Shown: positions 16,092 through 24,152, numbered from the stretch's first letter. The stretch: 37,349 nucleotides of DNA from Pseudoprimorskyibacter insulae (GCF_900302505.1 NZ_OMOJ01000018.1:1-37349); one strand, 5' to 3'. Notes: a model not told the origin generated them from the letters alone. A program made the numbers and translations.

Positions 16092-17087
16092 ATGGCTCGC
16101 AAAGACCTCCTAAAGAGCGTCATGGCCGGCTCGCCGGAGCAGCCGAAGGATTCCGGTCGCTCTGGATACGCAATGCGCGGTGCTTCGAAATCGATGAAGG
16201 TTTCGATTGATAGCCTTGCGGAGAACTCGAAGCGTCTCCTTGAAGGCGAAACCATTGTCGAGATCGATCCGAAATTGATCGATGTGTCATTCGTTTCGGA
16301 TCGGCTTAGTGATGACGATGTTGCTTTCGACGAACTGAAGGCATCAATCGCAGCGAGTCGCCAGGACACGCCGGTATTGCTTAGGCCGCATCCGGAAGCG
16401 GATGGCCGCTATATGATCGTCTTCGGGCATCGCCGTGTGCGAGTTGCATCGGCGCTCGGCCGTAAGGTTCGCGCAGTTGTAAAACCAATGGACGATGTGG
16501 CCCACATTCTTGCTCAAGGTCAGGAAAACACTGCGCGCGCAGATCTCTCTTTTATTGAGAAGGCCCTATTTGCGAAGAGCCTCTTGGATATGGGGCAAGC
16601 AAAGGACGTGATCCAGTCCGCCCTTACCATCGATGGGACGTTGCTTTCACGGATGCTGTCAGTGGCGCAGAACGTCCCTCGGCACGTCATCGAACAGATT
16701 GGGCCGGCCAAGCAGATTGGGCGTGATCGCTGGGAAGACTTCAAGAAGTTGGCTTCGGAACCATCGAATGGCAAGATCCTCAAGGGAGCTTTGGAGTTCG
16801 ACGAGTTTCAAAACCTCGACAGTGATGCTCGCTTTGAGTTCCTGCACAGCAAGCTGGCAGAAGCGGGCAGGGCGCCGAAGCGCCGAAAAACGCGTGCTAC
16901 GCCCAAGAAGCGAACCTGGACCGCCGGCAAAGGCCGCATCAAGGGAGTCATCGGTCGTTCCGGAAAGGCATTCAGCATTTCGCTTACGGCACAAGATTCA
17001 ACCGAGTTCGGGGACTTTCTCTCGGGTCGGCTTGATCAGCTGTACAGCGAATTCCTCGCGACGAAAGAGGAGCAGTCAGAACAATGA
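16092..17087 (+). CDS. repB: RepB, ParB-type partition protein of repABC
   Basis: The 331-aa protein has the ParB N-terminal domain with PVLLRPHPEADGRYMIVFGH, the box GHRRVRVA and QENTARADLSFIEKALFA. A helix-turn-helix region follows (LTIDGTLLSRMLSVAQNVPRH) and then a basic linker RAPKRRKTRATPKKR. RepB binds the centromere repeats and works with RepA. Start ATG 16092 follows AAAGGGAGATGGCTTG; an ATG at 16056 is possible but lacks a ribosome site and would overlap the end of the parS region. The stop is followed by the ctRNA region and repC. Confidence 0.93.
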   Translation: MARKDLLKSVMAGSPEQPKDSGRSGYAMRGASKSMKVSIDSLAENSKRLLEGETIVEIDPKLIDVSFVSDRLSDDDVAFDELKASIAASRQDTPVLLRPHPEADGRYMIVFGHRRVRVASALGRKVRAVVKPMDDVAHILAQGQENTARADLSFIEKALFAKSLLDMGQAKDVIQSALTIDGTLLSRMLSVAQNVPRHVIEQIGPAKQIGRDRWEDFKKLASEPSNGKILKGALEFDEFQNLDSDARFEFLHSKLAEAGRAPKRRKTRATPKKRTWTAGKGRIKGVIGRSGKAFSISLTAQDSTEFGDFLSGRLDQLYSEFLATKEEQSEQ

Positions 17088-17093
17088 TCTAGG

Positions 17094-17148
17094 CAAAAGA
17101 AAAGCCCCCAAGCAGCGTGGCCTGAGAGCTAATCTGAAAAGTTTGGTC
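17094..17148 (-). ncRNA. ctRNA, antisense regulator of repC
   Basis: Encoded on the minus strand between repB and repC, the usual place for the repABC counter-transcribed RNA. Its promoter is given separately. The RNA would begin near 17148 and end in a hairpin: AGCTCTC pairs with GGGGGCT (with G-U pairs), an inner AGGC/GCTT stem, then TTTTCTTTT. The predicted length of about 55 nt agrees with known ctRNAs. It would pair with the repC leader and limit RepC synthesis, which sets copy number and incompatibility. Confidence 0.8.
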
Positions 17149-17154
17149 GCTTAG

Positions 17155-17183
17155 AAGATATCTCTCCCGCGAATCACTGTCAA
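17155..17183 (-). promoter_or_regulatory. ctRNA promoter
   Basis: Minus strand TTGACA (17183-17178), 17-bp spacer, TATCTT (17160-17155): a near-consensus sigma-70 promoter, as expected for a strong constitutive antisense RNA. Confidence 0.8.
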
Positions 17184-17247
17184 CAAGAACGCCACTTCGG
17201 CGAACGGCTTTCTTTTGCCTCCACATAACTGGAGGTGAGAAACTGGC

Positions 17248-18528
17248 ATGAAACATACAGGTTGGCGCAAGCCGACACCGGGTCTTGGCATTGCAGAGCA
17301 GCTTGCCCAAGCCGGTGAACAGGTGGCTGTACCCAAAACACGGGCCTTCGTGGCCGTGAAGCGGGTCGGTGCATATATTGGCCTCAAGGCCGGAGACATG
17401 ATGCTTCTCGATACGCTCGGGGCCTTCACCCAGACCCAGGACTGGGAGGAAGGGCAACGTCCGATCGTCTGGGCTTCGAATGCCTATCTGATGGAGCAGA
17501 CGGGGTTTTCGCTCTCCGCACTCAAGCGCCATGCACGGCGCCTGGCCGAGATTGGCGTGATCTCCTTCCAGGACAGCCCAAACGGCAAGCGGTGGGGCCG
17601 CAGGGACGCCGAGGGGCGCATTGTCGAGGCCTATGGCTTCGATCTGTCGCCGCTTTCAGCCCGTGTCGATGAGTTCGAGGAGCTTCATGCCGATTTGCAG
17701 ACCGAGCGCGAGCTCTGCCAACGCCTGAAGCGTCAGATCACGGTGGCACGCCGGATGATCCGCGCGCGCATCGAGGCAGCCGTCAGCGGCGCGCTGCGCG
17801 GGCCCTGGACGCAATTCACAGGCCTTTTCGAGGAGCTTCTGGACCGGCTTCCGCGCCGTCACGAAGCCTCAGAGCAGCTTGCACGACTCTTGACTTGGTT
17901 CAAGGAGCTTCAGGAGCGCGTCGAGGCTGCCTATCTTAAGGCAACAGAGGTCGTTCAATCTGTGGAAAACACGCCGGAAACCAAGGAGCAAGTTGCTAAG
18001 AAGACTCAAAAAATGAACCCCAGGGAGGTCATTTCTGACCCTCATATACTAATTACAAACCAACTTAATCCTGTAACTAGTAATTCCTCAGAAAATGAGG
18101 AAGTCGCGGCCGCGGTGCCCAATGCTAAACCCGAAGATCAGGTTGATAGGGAGCTGGAAGAGTGGGTTGCTGAGGTACGCAAGAAGCGAGCAGCACTGGA
18201 TCTGCCCACTGTGATGCAGGCCTGTCCCGAATTCGCGTCCTGGGCCCGAAATATGGGCGGGTTCCTGAAGGATTGGGGCGATCTGCATCGTGTTGCCGGG
18301 CAGCTCAGGCCGATGATCGGGGTGTCCGAGCATGCCTGGAACGTGGCGCAGGACCGATTGGGCAAACAGGTGGCGACAGCGGCGCTGGCGCTTGTTTTCG
18401 AGAAGCATTGCGCAGGCGAGGTTTCCTCCCCGGGCGGCTATCTGCGCGGCATGGTCGAGAAGGCCGGGACAGGGGATTTGCATCTCGAGCGCAGCTTCTA
18501 TGGCAGGCTCAGCGGGCAGGCGGCGTGA
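17248..18528 (+). CDS. repC: RepC replication initiator
   Basis: The 426-aa protein has the RepC N-terminal domain: GWRKPTPGLGIAEQLAQAG, KRVGAYIGLKAGDMMLLDTL and WASNAYLMEQTGFSLSALKRH (winged-helix DNA binding). A helical middle part follows (about 135-230), then a low-complexity linker encoded by AT-rich DNA. The C-terminal domain reads CPEFASWARNMGGFLKDWGD and SPGGYLRGMVEKA. RepC initiates replication at the origin, which in characterised repABC plasmids lies inside repC. Start ATG 17248 has GGAGGTG 11 bp upstream. Expression is probably limited by the antisense ctRNA. It converges on the integrase gene, 12 bp between stops. Confidence 0.95.
   Translation: MKHTGWRKPTPGLGIAEQLAQAGEQVAVPKTRAFVAVKRVGAYIGLKAGDMMLLDTLGAFTQTQDWEEGQRPIVWASNAYLMEQTGFSLSALKRHARRLAEIGVISFQDSPNGKRWGRRDAEGRIVEAYGFDLSPLSARVDEFEELHADLQTERELCQRLKRQITVARRMIRARIEAAVSGALRGPWTQFTGLFEELLDRLPRRHEASEQLARLLTWFKELQERVEAAYLKATEVVQSVENTPETKEQVAKKTQKMNPREVISDPHILITNQLNPVTSNSSENEEVAAAVPNAKPEDQVDRELEEWVAEVRKKRAALDLPTVMQACPEFASWARNMGGFLKDWGDLHRVAGQLRPMIGVSEHAWNVAQDRLGKQVATAALALVFEKHCAGEVSSPGGYLRGMVEKAGTGDLHLERSFYGRLSGQAA
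17985..18105 (+). other. oriV candidate (AT-rich segment inside repC)
   Basis: A sharply AT-rich tract in the otherwise GC-rich repC coding sequence, at the place where oriV is known in repABC plasmids. It carries two hairpins: GGTCA (18027-18031) / TGACC (18036-18040) and TTCCTCA (18084-18090) / TGAGGAA (18096-18102). Confidence 0.55.
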
Positions 18529-18540
18529 TGGGGCAGGGGG

Positions 18541-19650
18541 TCAGAGACCGGCAGCTTTGGTCAGGTTCACCCGGAACCGATCGCGCCGGCGCTGGTAGCG
18601 GCGGGTCATCTCGGCCGAGGCGTGTCCCAGTTGTTTCTGGACATAGCGTTCGTCGACCTCAGCGGAACTGGCAAGGCCGGCACGCAGCGAGTGGCCAGAG
18701 AACAGCGCCAGACGTTCCTTTTCGGGCAGTTCGGAGCGGATGCCGGCGTCCAGGACGGTGCGCTTGATCAGCCGGGCTACATGCTTGTCGTTGAGCCGCG
18801 TTTCGGAGGCCCGTTTGCCATCGCGCGATGTGCCGACAAAGACCGGACCGAAGTCGATCTTCGCAAAGTGCAGCCATTGTTCGAGAGCATGCACGGGGCA
18901 GGTCTGATCTTTCGAGCCGCGGCCGATCTCGACCTCGCGCCAGCCGGTCTTGGCATTGAGGGTCAGCAGGGCGCCCTTGTCGAAGATCTCGATCCAACCG
19001 CCAGAGTCCGGGGTGTCATCTTTGTGCGCGTCTAGGCTGACGATTTCTGAGCGGCGCAGACCGCCGGTGTAGCCCAAAAGTAAGATCGCTCGATCTCGCA
19101 ATCCGCGCAGGTCATAGGGCAGGGTGGCAACCATCGCGAGGATGTCCTCGGCCAGGATGGCTTCCTTCTGCACTGGCGGGCGCGCGTGTCTGCGCTTGAT
19201 TCCGGCCAGCACCGTGGCGATGTGACAGTTCTTCCGATCGAGAGTGAACCCCCGCTGCGCGTAGTTCCAGGCAAGGCCCGACAGGCGGCGGTCGATGGTG
19301 CTGACCGAAAGGGCAGGGGAGGGGCCAGACCCGGAGGCCAGATCGGCGAGGTATAGCCCGACCATCTCGGGTGAGGGGGGCAGCGGTTCCGTGCCCCTCA
19401 TCCGGCACCAGCGTGCGAAGTGCGCCCAGTCCTTCGCATAGGCCTTCAGCGTGTTCTCAGACGCAGCAGCACGTGCGTAGTCGCGGGCCGTATCGACCAG
19501 CCGATCGAGCGTGCCTGAGCCCGCTACAAAGGACGGAAGGCTCAAGGCCTCGCCGTCAGGACGATTTCTCTCGTTGTCCTCGTTGGACGAAGGCCCGATT
19601 GGCACGTCTGAGCTCGATTTCTCGGTGTTTTCTGACATGCCGCTGAGCAT
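18541..19650 (-). CDS. Tyrosine recombinase (phage-type integrase)
   Basis: About 369 aa. The N-terminal SAM-like core-binding domain reads SENTLKAYAKDWAHFARWCR and the catalytic domain carries all expected residues: Arg in GYTGGLRRSE, Lys in NAKTGW, H-x-x-R in GHSLRAG, His in KQLGHAS and the nucleophile Tyr in MTRRYQRRRDR. Such enzymes on plasmids resolve multimers or integrate and excise elements. Start choice is uncertain (ATG 19650 or 19638; neither has a strong ribosome site). No paired core sites were recognised nearby. Divergent from the DUF1403 gene and convergent with repC. The integrase / DUF1403 / ScpB set recurs on Rhodobacterales plasmids. Confidence 0.88.
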   Translation of the reverse strand: MLSGMSENTEKSSSDVPIGPSSNEDNERNRPDGEALSLPSFVAGSGTLDRLVDTARDYARAAASENTLKAYAKDWAHFARWCRMRGTEPLPPSPEMVGLYLADLASGSGPSPALSVSTIDRRLSGLAWNYAQRGFTLDRKNCHIATVLAGIKRRHARPPVQKEAILAEDILAMVATLPYDLRGLRDRAILLLGYTGGLRRSEIVSLDAHKDDTPDSGGWIEIFDKGALLTLNAKTGWREVEIGRGSKDQTCPVHALEQWLHFAKIDFGPVFVGTSRDGKRASETRLNDKHVARLIKRTVLDAGIRSELPEKERLALFSGHSLRAGLASSAEVDERYVQKQLGHASAEMTRRYQRRRDRFRVNLTKAAGL

Positions 19651-19745
19651 ATCTTTTCGGGTCCGATAAAGCAAACTTATTGGACATAGCAGTGAAAGAC
19701 AGGGTGGGGCGGTTTGGTCGCTATTTAATGGATTGAAGCGCCGTC

Positions 19746-20648
19746 ATGGGCTACACTCCTAGGATGACCCATGCCCAGCCCGATCCCACCGACTATTCTG
19801 ACACGCTACCCCGGATGCCCGCCTGGGTCACTTCAGCACGTGTTGAAACCCTTGAAGATGTTGCGTTTTTGTCGGGTGCGGCGCTGAACAACCTGCATCT
19901 AGTGTTGGGACGCGAGTTGGTGCCCCAAGCCTTGTTGCGGGACCGGCTGGCGTTGCGTGCAGCGGAGGCTTGTGTCGCGTTCTCCGGGCGGTTCGAAAGG
20001 GCAAGCCTGTTGCGCGATGCGGTGCATCTGCTGCGCCCCGGCGACCTGCCCGGACCGGCGGGCGAGACCTATCTGGCCTGGCGACGTGCGGTGGAGCGGC
20101 CGGTGTCGATTAAGGCGCTGTGCCGGGCGCTCCCCGATCTTCAGGCCGAGCGGATCGCATGCTGGCTTGATACGGGGCAGGGCGCGCCGGTGCGCCGCGC
20201 GGCGATGGTACTGGAGATGGTTCTCACGGAGACGCCGAGACAGGAAGTCCCCGCGCTGATCCTCGCCGATGCGGCCCTAGCGCAGGCGGTTGGCTGGGAT
20301 CATCTCATTCCACTTCTGGCCACGGGTCTGAAACGGGCCGACCTTCGCAAGCATGGGGACGACTTGCGGCTCGCCTGTCATCGCGCGCTTCTCTCGTCGG
20401 CGGCCGAGGCTGTGCGCCTCGCGGCAGATCTCGCGCGGCGGGCCGCGCATCTGAAGGCTGTCGCGCCAAAGCTGCGGGCCAAGGGGGCGGGCGAGGCAGT
20501 CGAGATGTTCCTGACCCGCGATGCCGTGGCACCTTCTGCGCTGCCCCTGCCGGATCGCGCCGCCCGCCGGCTCTGCGACCGGCTGGTCGACCTCGGCGCG
20601 GTGCGAGAGCTGACCGGCCGCGACACCTTCCGGCTTTACGGGGTGTAG
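19746..20648 (+). CDS. DUF1403 family protein
   Basis: The 300-aa protein is Leu/Ala/Arg-rich and predominantly helical. Its pattern PAWVTSARVETLEDVAFLSG, LVPQALLRDRLALRAAEACV and LLRPGDLPGPAGETYLAWRR is that of DUF1403, known mostly beside ScpB-like genes in Rhodobacterales. The C-terminal 70 residues look like a winged helix (RRLCDRLVDLGAVRELTGRD). The stop is 2 bp before the ScpB-like start, which implies co-translation. The start may be ATG 19746 or ATG 19764; neither has a good ribosome site. Function unknown, possibly an accessory DNA-binding factor for the integrase or the ScpB homologue. Confidence 0.75.
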   Translation: MGYTPRMTHAQPDPTDYSDTLPRMPAWVTSARVETLEDVAFLSGAALNNLHLVLGRELVPQALLRDRLALRAAEACVAFSGRFERASLLRDAVHLLRPGDLPGPAGETYLAWRRAVERPVSIKALCRALPDLQAERIACWLDTGQGAPVRRAAMVLEMVLTETPRQEVPALILADAALAQAVGWDHLIPLLATGLKRADLRKHGDDLRLACHRALLSSAAEAVRLAADLARRAAHLKAVAPKLRAKGAGEAVEMFLTRDAVAPSALPLPDRAARRLCDRLVDLGAVRELTGRDTFRLYGV

Positions 20649-20650
20649 CG

Positions 20651-21274
20651 ATGGTCAAGGATCGCTCCGAACCCGTGTTTGACCGCGAGCTGACGGACCT
20701 TCTGCCGGAACTGCGTTGGCGAGAATGGATGCGCCGGATCGAGGCGGTGCTCTTTGCCTCGGCCTCGCCGGTCGCCCGCGAAGACCTGGCGCGCGTGGTG
20801 GGGCAGGGGGCCTCGGTCGACTTGCTGGTCGAGGACCTAGCCGCCGATCTGGAGGGACGGGCGTTCAAGATCGCGCAAGTCGCCGGGGGCTGGATGTTCC
20901 GGTCGCGGTCCGCCTACGCGCCCGCGATCCGTGCCGCCGCAGATGTCGGGGACCAGTTGATGGATCTGAGTGAATTCGACGTCGCGATTTTGGCCGCCAT
21001 CGCCTACCATCAACCGATCACCCGCGACGGGCTGAAAGACATCTTCGGCAAGGAAATCAGCCGTGATCTGATTGGTCGGCTGCATGTGCGCGGGCTGATC
21101 GGGACCGGGCCACGGTCGCCTCGGCGCGGTGCGCCCCATACCTTCGTGACCACGGAGCAGTTTCTTGTCGCGTTCGGGTTGGAAAGCCTGCGTGATCTTC
21201 CGGATCGGGAGCAGTTGGTGGATGCCGGTGTAATGGGTGTTCCAGATCAGGTAGTGTGTTCCCAGCAAGCCTAA
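20651..21274 (+). CDS. ScpB-like protein
   Basis: The 207-aa protein shows ScpB features: an N-terminal winged helix (RRIEAVLFASASPVAREDLA), GWMFRSRSAYAPAIRAAADV, then AILAAIAYHQPITRDGLKDI and the second winged helix (RLHVRGLIGTGPRSPRRGAP, FVTTEQFLVAFGLESLRDLP). Chromosomal ScpB bridges SMC heads through ScpA; a plasmid copy without ScpA or SMC beside it is likely to have a different, DUF1403-linked role. The tail after DREQLVDAG departs from the usual family ending, so the C-terminus may have been replaced. The next gene is convergent. Confidence 0.8.
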   Translation: MVKDRSEPVFDRELTDLLPELRWREWMRRIEAVLFASASPVAREDLARVVGQGASVDLLVEDLAADLEGRAFKIAQVAGGWMFRSRSAYAPAIRAAADVGDQLMDLSEFDVAILAAIAYHQPITRDGLKDIFGKEISRDLIGRLHVRGLIGTGPRSPRRGAPHTFVTTEQFLVAFGLESLRDLPDREQLVDAGVMGVPDQVVCSQQA

Positions 21275-21334
21275 AGTTGAACAACGTGTGCGAGATGAGC
21301 CATCCAGCGGCTTTTGCTCTGACCACCAGCAATT

Positions 21335-21742
21335 CTATCTTGCTTTTATGGCCGCTTCCATCTCTCGGCTTCGATTTGGGTGCGACTTAATTTTCGGACT
21401 GTCCGCGCACCATTGTACCTGCCCTTGACGAACCCAAAAGTGGCAATGGCACTGGTTAGTTTGCCGGATCGATGGCTCCACAGTCGGCCGACCGAGCCAG
21501 TCAAGCCGCACCGACCAACGCGGGCGCCGACTTCTACTCAGCGACAGCTGGATCTTCTGGCCGCAGCCGCCCGGGCACTGGAAGCAAGCCCATTTTTCGA
21601 TGCTGCCGTCTCGGACGACAACCAATGCATCTGCCGTTAGGGCAGTGGTCTCGGGATGCGTGGCCTGCACCCGGCCGACTAGGTCGACGCGGGGGATAAA
21701 CCGGCACCAGGTCAGAAAGCGTCGTGCAATGTTACCAAACAT
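21335..21742 (-). CDS. DUF6527 protein, putative zinc-binding partner of the ubiquitin-like system
   Basis: The 135-aa protein carries a Cys/His cluster: WACFQCPGGCGQKIQLSL (C53, C56, C60), then NQCHCHFWVRQGQVQWC (C98, H99, C100, H101, C112). Between them lies RPRWSVRLDWLGRPTVEPSI. This is the DUF6527 pattern and the ligands suggest one or two zinc ions. In bacterial ubiquitin-like operons a small gene of this type commonly follows the E1/JAB gene; its biochemical function was not settled as far as I know. ATG 21742 starts 4 bp after the JAB-E1 stop and follows GGGTTGAGAAG, so the two are translated together. Confidence 0.75.
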   Translation of the reverse strand: MFGNIARRFLTWCRFIPRVDLVGRVQATHPETTALTADALVVVRDGSIEKWACFQCPGGCGQKIQLSLSRSRRPRWSVRLDWLGRPTVEPSIRQTNQCHCHFWVRQGQVQWCADSPKIKSHPNRSREMEAAIKAR

Positions 21743-21746
21743 CTTC

Positions 21747-23159
21747 TCAACCCACCCTATCCATGAAAGGGTCGACATCACCCCGGCCCCAGTAACCCTG
21801 ATCGACACACAGGATGCACCCGGGATTTTGCTTTGCCCCCTGCAATCGATCAATCCCGAGATCAAAACGCCGAATGCGCTGCGCCGCCCAGCCGCCATCG
21901 CCTCGATAACCGGTCAAACCCTGCAGCAGCTCGTTGACGGCCATAGTCGCTGTTTCCGTCGTGAACGTGACGACCGCTGGTGCTGGATTGCCGCCGCCGC
22001 GCACATAAGCTTCACGTTTCTGACGCTCATACTCCGCCGGCGCGGCACGACGCAGTTCTTCCTCCGCCGCCCGATGTGGGTGTGCGATACCGCGGCACAG
22101 AAGGCAAGGTGTGCCAGGGCGCAAGACCGTCGCCCGGCCAATCATGTTCCCAACTTGACCGTCTTCACCACGCGGTGTGAGTGCGAGTCCCAGATCAATG
22201 ACCGGGCGCAGGTAAAAATATGCGAACCTACTTAGAAACAGTCGGCCTGCGTGATCATCAGTGCACCCAAAGATGATGTCGCAGGAGAGCAAGGCATCGC
22301 GTGCCTCATCTGCATCCGCCCAGTGCGGGATCACAACCGGGCGGACACCAAGACCAAGACCCGCCAGTTCTCGCGCGACGACTTCGACCTTAAGCCGCAT
22401 GCCATCGGCATCGTCCCGTCGAGCTCCATGCAAGCGGTTCAGATTGCTCACTTCAACAATGTCTTCGTCGAAAAGGGCAATCTGGCCGACGCCGAGCCGG
22501 GCCAACAGCATCGCAACCGCACTACCCGTGCCGCCACAGCCCACGACACCGATTTTCAGCCGGGCCAGCAGAAGATTCAGTGAAGGTCCGAAGGCAAGCG
22601 CTTGCCGCTCGAAGGCTTCTCCGGAAAACCCGCTCAGCCCATTCAGAACACGAAGCCGTGCACCAACGGCTATGACAGCATCGCTGTCGATCGGCTGGGT
22701 GTCGTCGATCCACAGACGTGCTGCGTAATCACAGATATCACCATCAATCAGCAGCAGGCTTGCTAACATGACGCCGGCACCATTCCGGTTCCGCGCCAGT
22801 CGATACAGTTCCCGTTCGTTTTTTTCGTCCTGTGTGGAGAATTCGGGATACCCGCCCGGGTGGCTATGGGCGATGCCGACGATCAGGCCTTCTGCTTTTG
22901 CCACACGACACAGGTCAAGAAACGATTTCGTTGACCAAGTGACATGCTTGTCGCTGGCCGAAATCAGATCCTCGTCCGGAACTGGGATCACGCGGTAGGA
23001 CGTCAGTCGCAAACGGGATTGGCGATCCCAAGGGTCCATCGCGACACGGCTCACTCCATAAAGCACGTAGGCTGCGGCTTCATGGCCATCGGGGCGGTGC
23101 AGGAGCGCCCGAAGCTCGGCTTCGTGACGTTCCTGCAAGGTGAAATCGAGGCGGCTCAT
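21747..23159 (-). CDS. Fusion of a JAB/JAMM peptidase and a ThiF/E1-like activating enzyme
   Basis: The 470-aa protein begins with a JAB domain (about 5-160). Its JAMM signature is H98-S-H100-P, S108 and D111, with E27 a possible general base; such domains cut isopeptide or Ubl-tail bonds using zinc. The E1-like Rossmann domain (about 195-425) has the ATP site VVGCGGTGSA (about 205-214), LFDEDIVEVSNLNR with the adenylating-enzyme Asp and Arg, and GCTDDHAGR. Two CxxC pairs, C352/C355 and C448/C451, form the usual structural zinc site. I see no clear cysteine where E1 enzymes carry their thioester residue. The ATG overlaps the stop of the Ubl-E2 gene by 4 nt, so the operon is tightly coupled. 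Confidence 0.88.
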   Translation of the reverse strand: MSRLDFTLQERHEAELRALLHRPDGHEAAAYVLYGVSRVAMDPWDRQSRLRLTSYRVIPVPDEDLISASDKHVTWSTKSFLDLCRVAKAEGLIVGIAHSHPGGYPEFSTQDEKNERELYRLARNRNGAGVMLASLLLIDGDICDYAARLWIDDTQPIDSDAVIAVGARLRVLNGLSGFSGEAFERQALAFGPSLNLLLARLKIGVVGCGGTGSAVAMLLARLGVGQIALFDEDIVEVSNLNRLHGARRDDADGMRLKVEVVARELAGLGLGVRPVVIPHWADADEARDALLSCDIIFGCTDDHAGRLFLSRFAYFYLRPVIDLGLALTPRGEDGQVGNMIGRATVLRPGTPCLLCRGIAHPHRAAEEELRRAAPAEYERQKREAYVRGGGNPAPAVVTFTTETATMAVNELLQGLTGYRGDGGWAAQRIRRFDLGIDRLQGAKQNPGCILCVDQGYWGRGDVDPFMDRVG

Positions 23160-24073
23160 GCCGCAATCTCCAGCGCCGTCTCAACCCGCTTAAGCATGGT
23201 CCAGATACCATCGGTGCCGGGACGCCAGTCGCTGTTGTGCCGCGACCAACGCTGCCAGCGCTGCCCATTGAAGATCAGCGGCTGGTCGGCTTGACGCGGG
23301 TAGCGGCTCGAAAGGGCCAGTGTCAGCCAGGGCTGCGCATAGAACATGTCCGGCGCAGCATCCGGATAGCCCCGCGGCAGCAGGATCAGGATGTCGGCCT
23401 GTGCCACCTGATATTTGCCGTCCGGTAGGCAATAGCCTCGCAGGATTACACCGGTCTGCGCTCCTTCGCGGTATTCGACGAAAGTCAGGCCGCGTCCTTC
23501 GAGGTATCGGCGATCACGCATAGGCAGGATGGGGGCTTCCGCGCCTTCGGTCGAGGTAGTCGCCCCGGTGAAGAACCTCTCCAGACCTTTTCCGTCCAAC
23601 CTGACGAGCTCGTTGTCGTCGATCGGACGGTCCTCAGCGCCACGGATTTCCATCCAGACACCGTAGTCCGGTTTGTCGGCGGCACCTGCCAGCTGCTTCA
23701 GGACCCGGCCGCTGATTACGCAGGCGCCCCATTCCTTCACCTGACCATCCAGTTCGATGCGGTGGGATTCCGCACTCTTGAACACGATGAAGCGCTCAAC
23801 CCCTGCCGTGCGCAGATCGACCGTCTCATCGAGCGTCAACTCTTTCAAATCGTCATTGCGAAGCAACTGGAACACCAAGCGCTCCTCCGCGGGACGCGCC
23901 GAGACGAGGTCCAGAAGTTGCCTCCCGGTCGGCACCGGATCGTCGATCCGGTATCCGTCAAAGGTGAGGTCTCCATTGCCGACCTGCACCCGGTACGGCC
24001 CCTGGGGGCGTGGGTTCCGTCCAGCAGCGACGCAAGCCGCCACGTCTTCAAGTTCAATCGTTTCCAGCGCCAT
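23156..24073 (-). CDS. Two ubiquitin-like repeats fused to an E2-like domain (family E)
   Basis: The 305-aa protein is first in its operon. Residues about 26-98 and 103-170 are two related beta-grasp repeats of the multi-ubiquitin type; both end in D..VDL/VRL...G.ERF. They are joined by a Thr/Glu/Ala linker to a Prok-E2-family-E-like domain (about 183-303): GYCLPDGKYQVAQADILILL, RGYPDAAPDMFYAQPW and QRWSRHNSDWRPGTDGI. C215 (GYC) is the only candidate thiol in that domain; H279 is in the conserved WSRH. Neither Ubl repeat ends in a free Gly-Gly tail, so conjugation of this polypeptide would need cleavage or another chemistry. Start ATG 24073 follows AAAGGAGACTGGCC. Transcribed from the minus promoter at 24124. 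Confidence 0.8.
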   Translation of the reverse strand: MALETIELEDVAACVAAGRNPRPQGPYRVQVGNGDLTFDGYRIDDPVPTGRQLLDLVSARPAEERLVFQLLRNDDLKELTLDETVDLRTAGVERFIVFKSAESHRIELDGQVKEWGACVISGRVLKQLAGAADKPDYGVWMEIRGAEDRPIDDNELVRLDGKGLERFFTGATTSTEGAEAPILPMRDRRYLEGRGLTFVEYREGAQTGVILRGYCLPDGKYQVAQADILILLPRGYPDAAPDMFYAQPWLTLALSSRYPRQADQPLIFNGQRWQRWSRHNSDWRPGTDGIWTMLKRVETALEIAA

Positions 24074-24123
24074 GGCCAGTCTCCTTTTCTGTGCTCGCCG
24101 ATCCAGACCGGCCTCATTTGGTG

Positions 24124-24152
24124 GATATAGTAGCCAAAGAATGGCCAGTCAA
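24124..24152 (-). promoter_or_regulatory. Promoter of the ubiquitin-like operon
   Basis: Minus strand TTGACT (24152-24147), 17-bp spacer, TATATC (24129-24124). The predicted start near 24117 gives a leader of about 45 nt. Three operator boxes overlap it. Confidence 0.7.
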
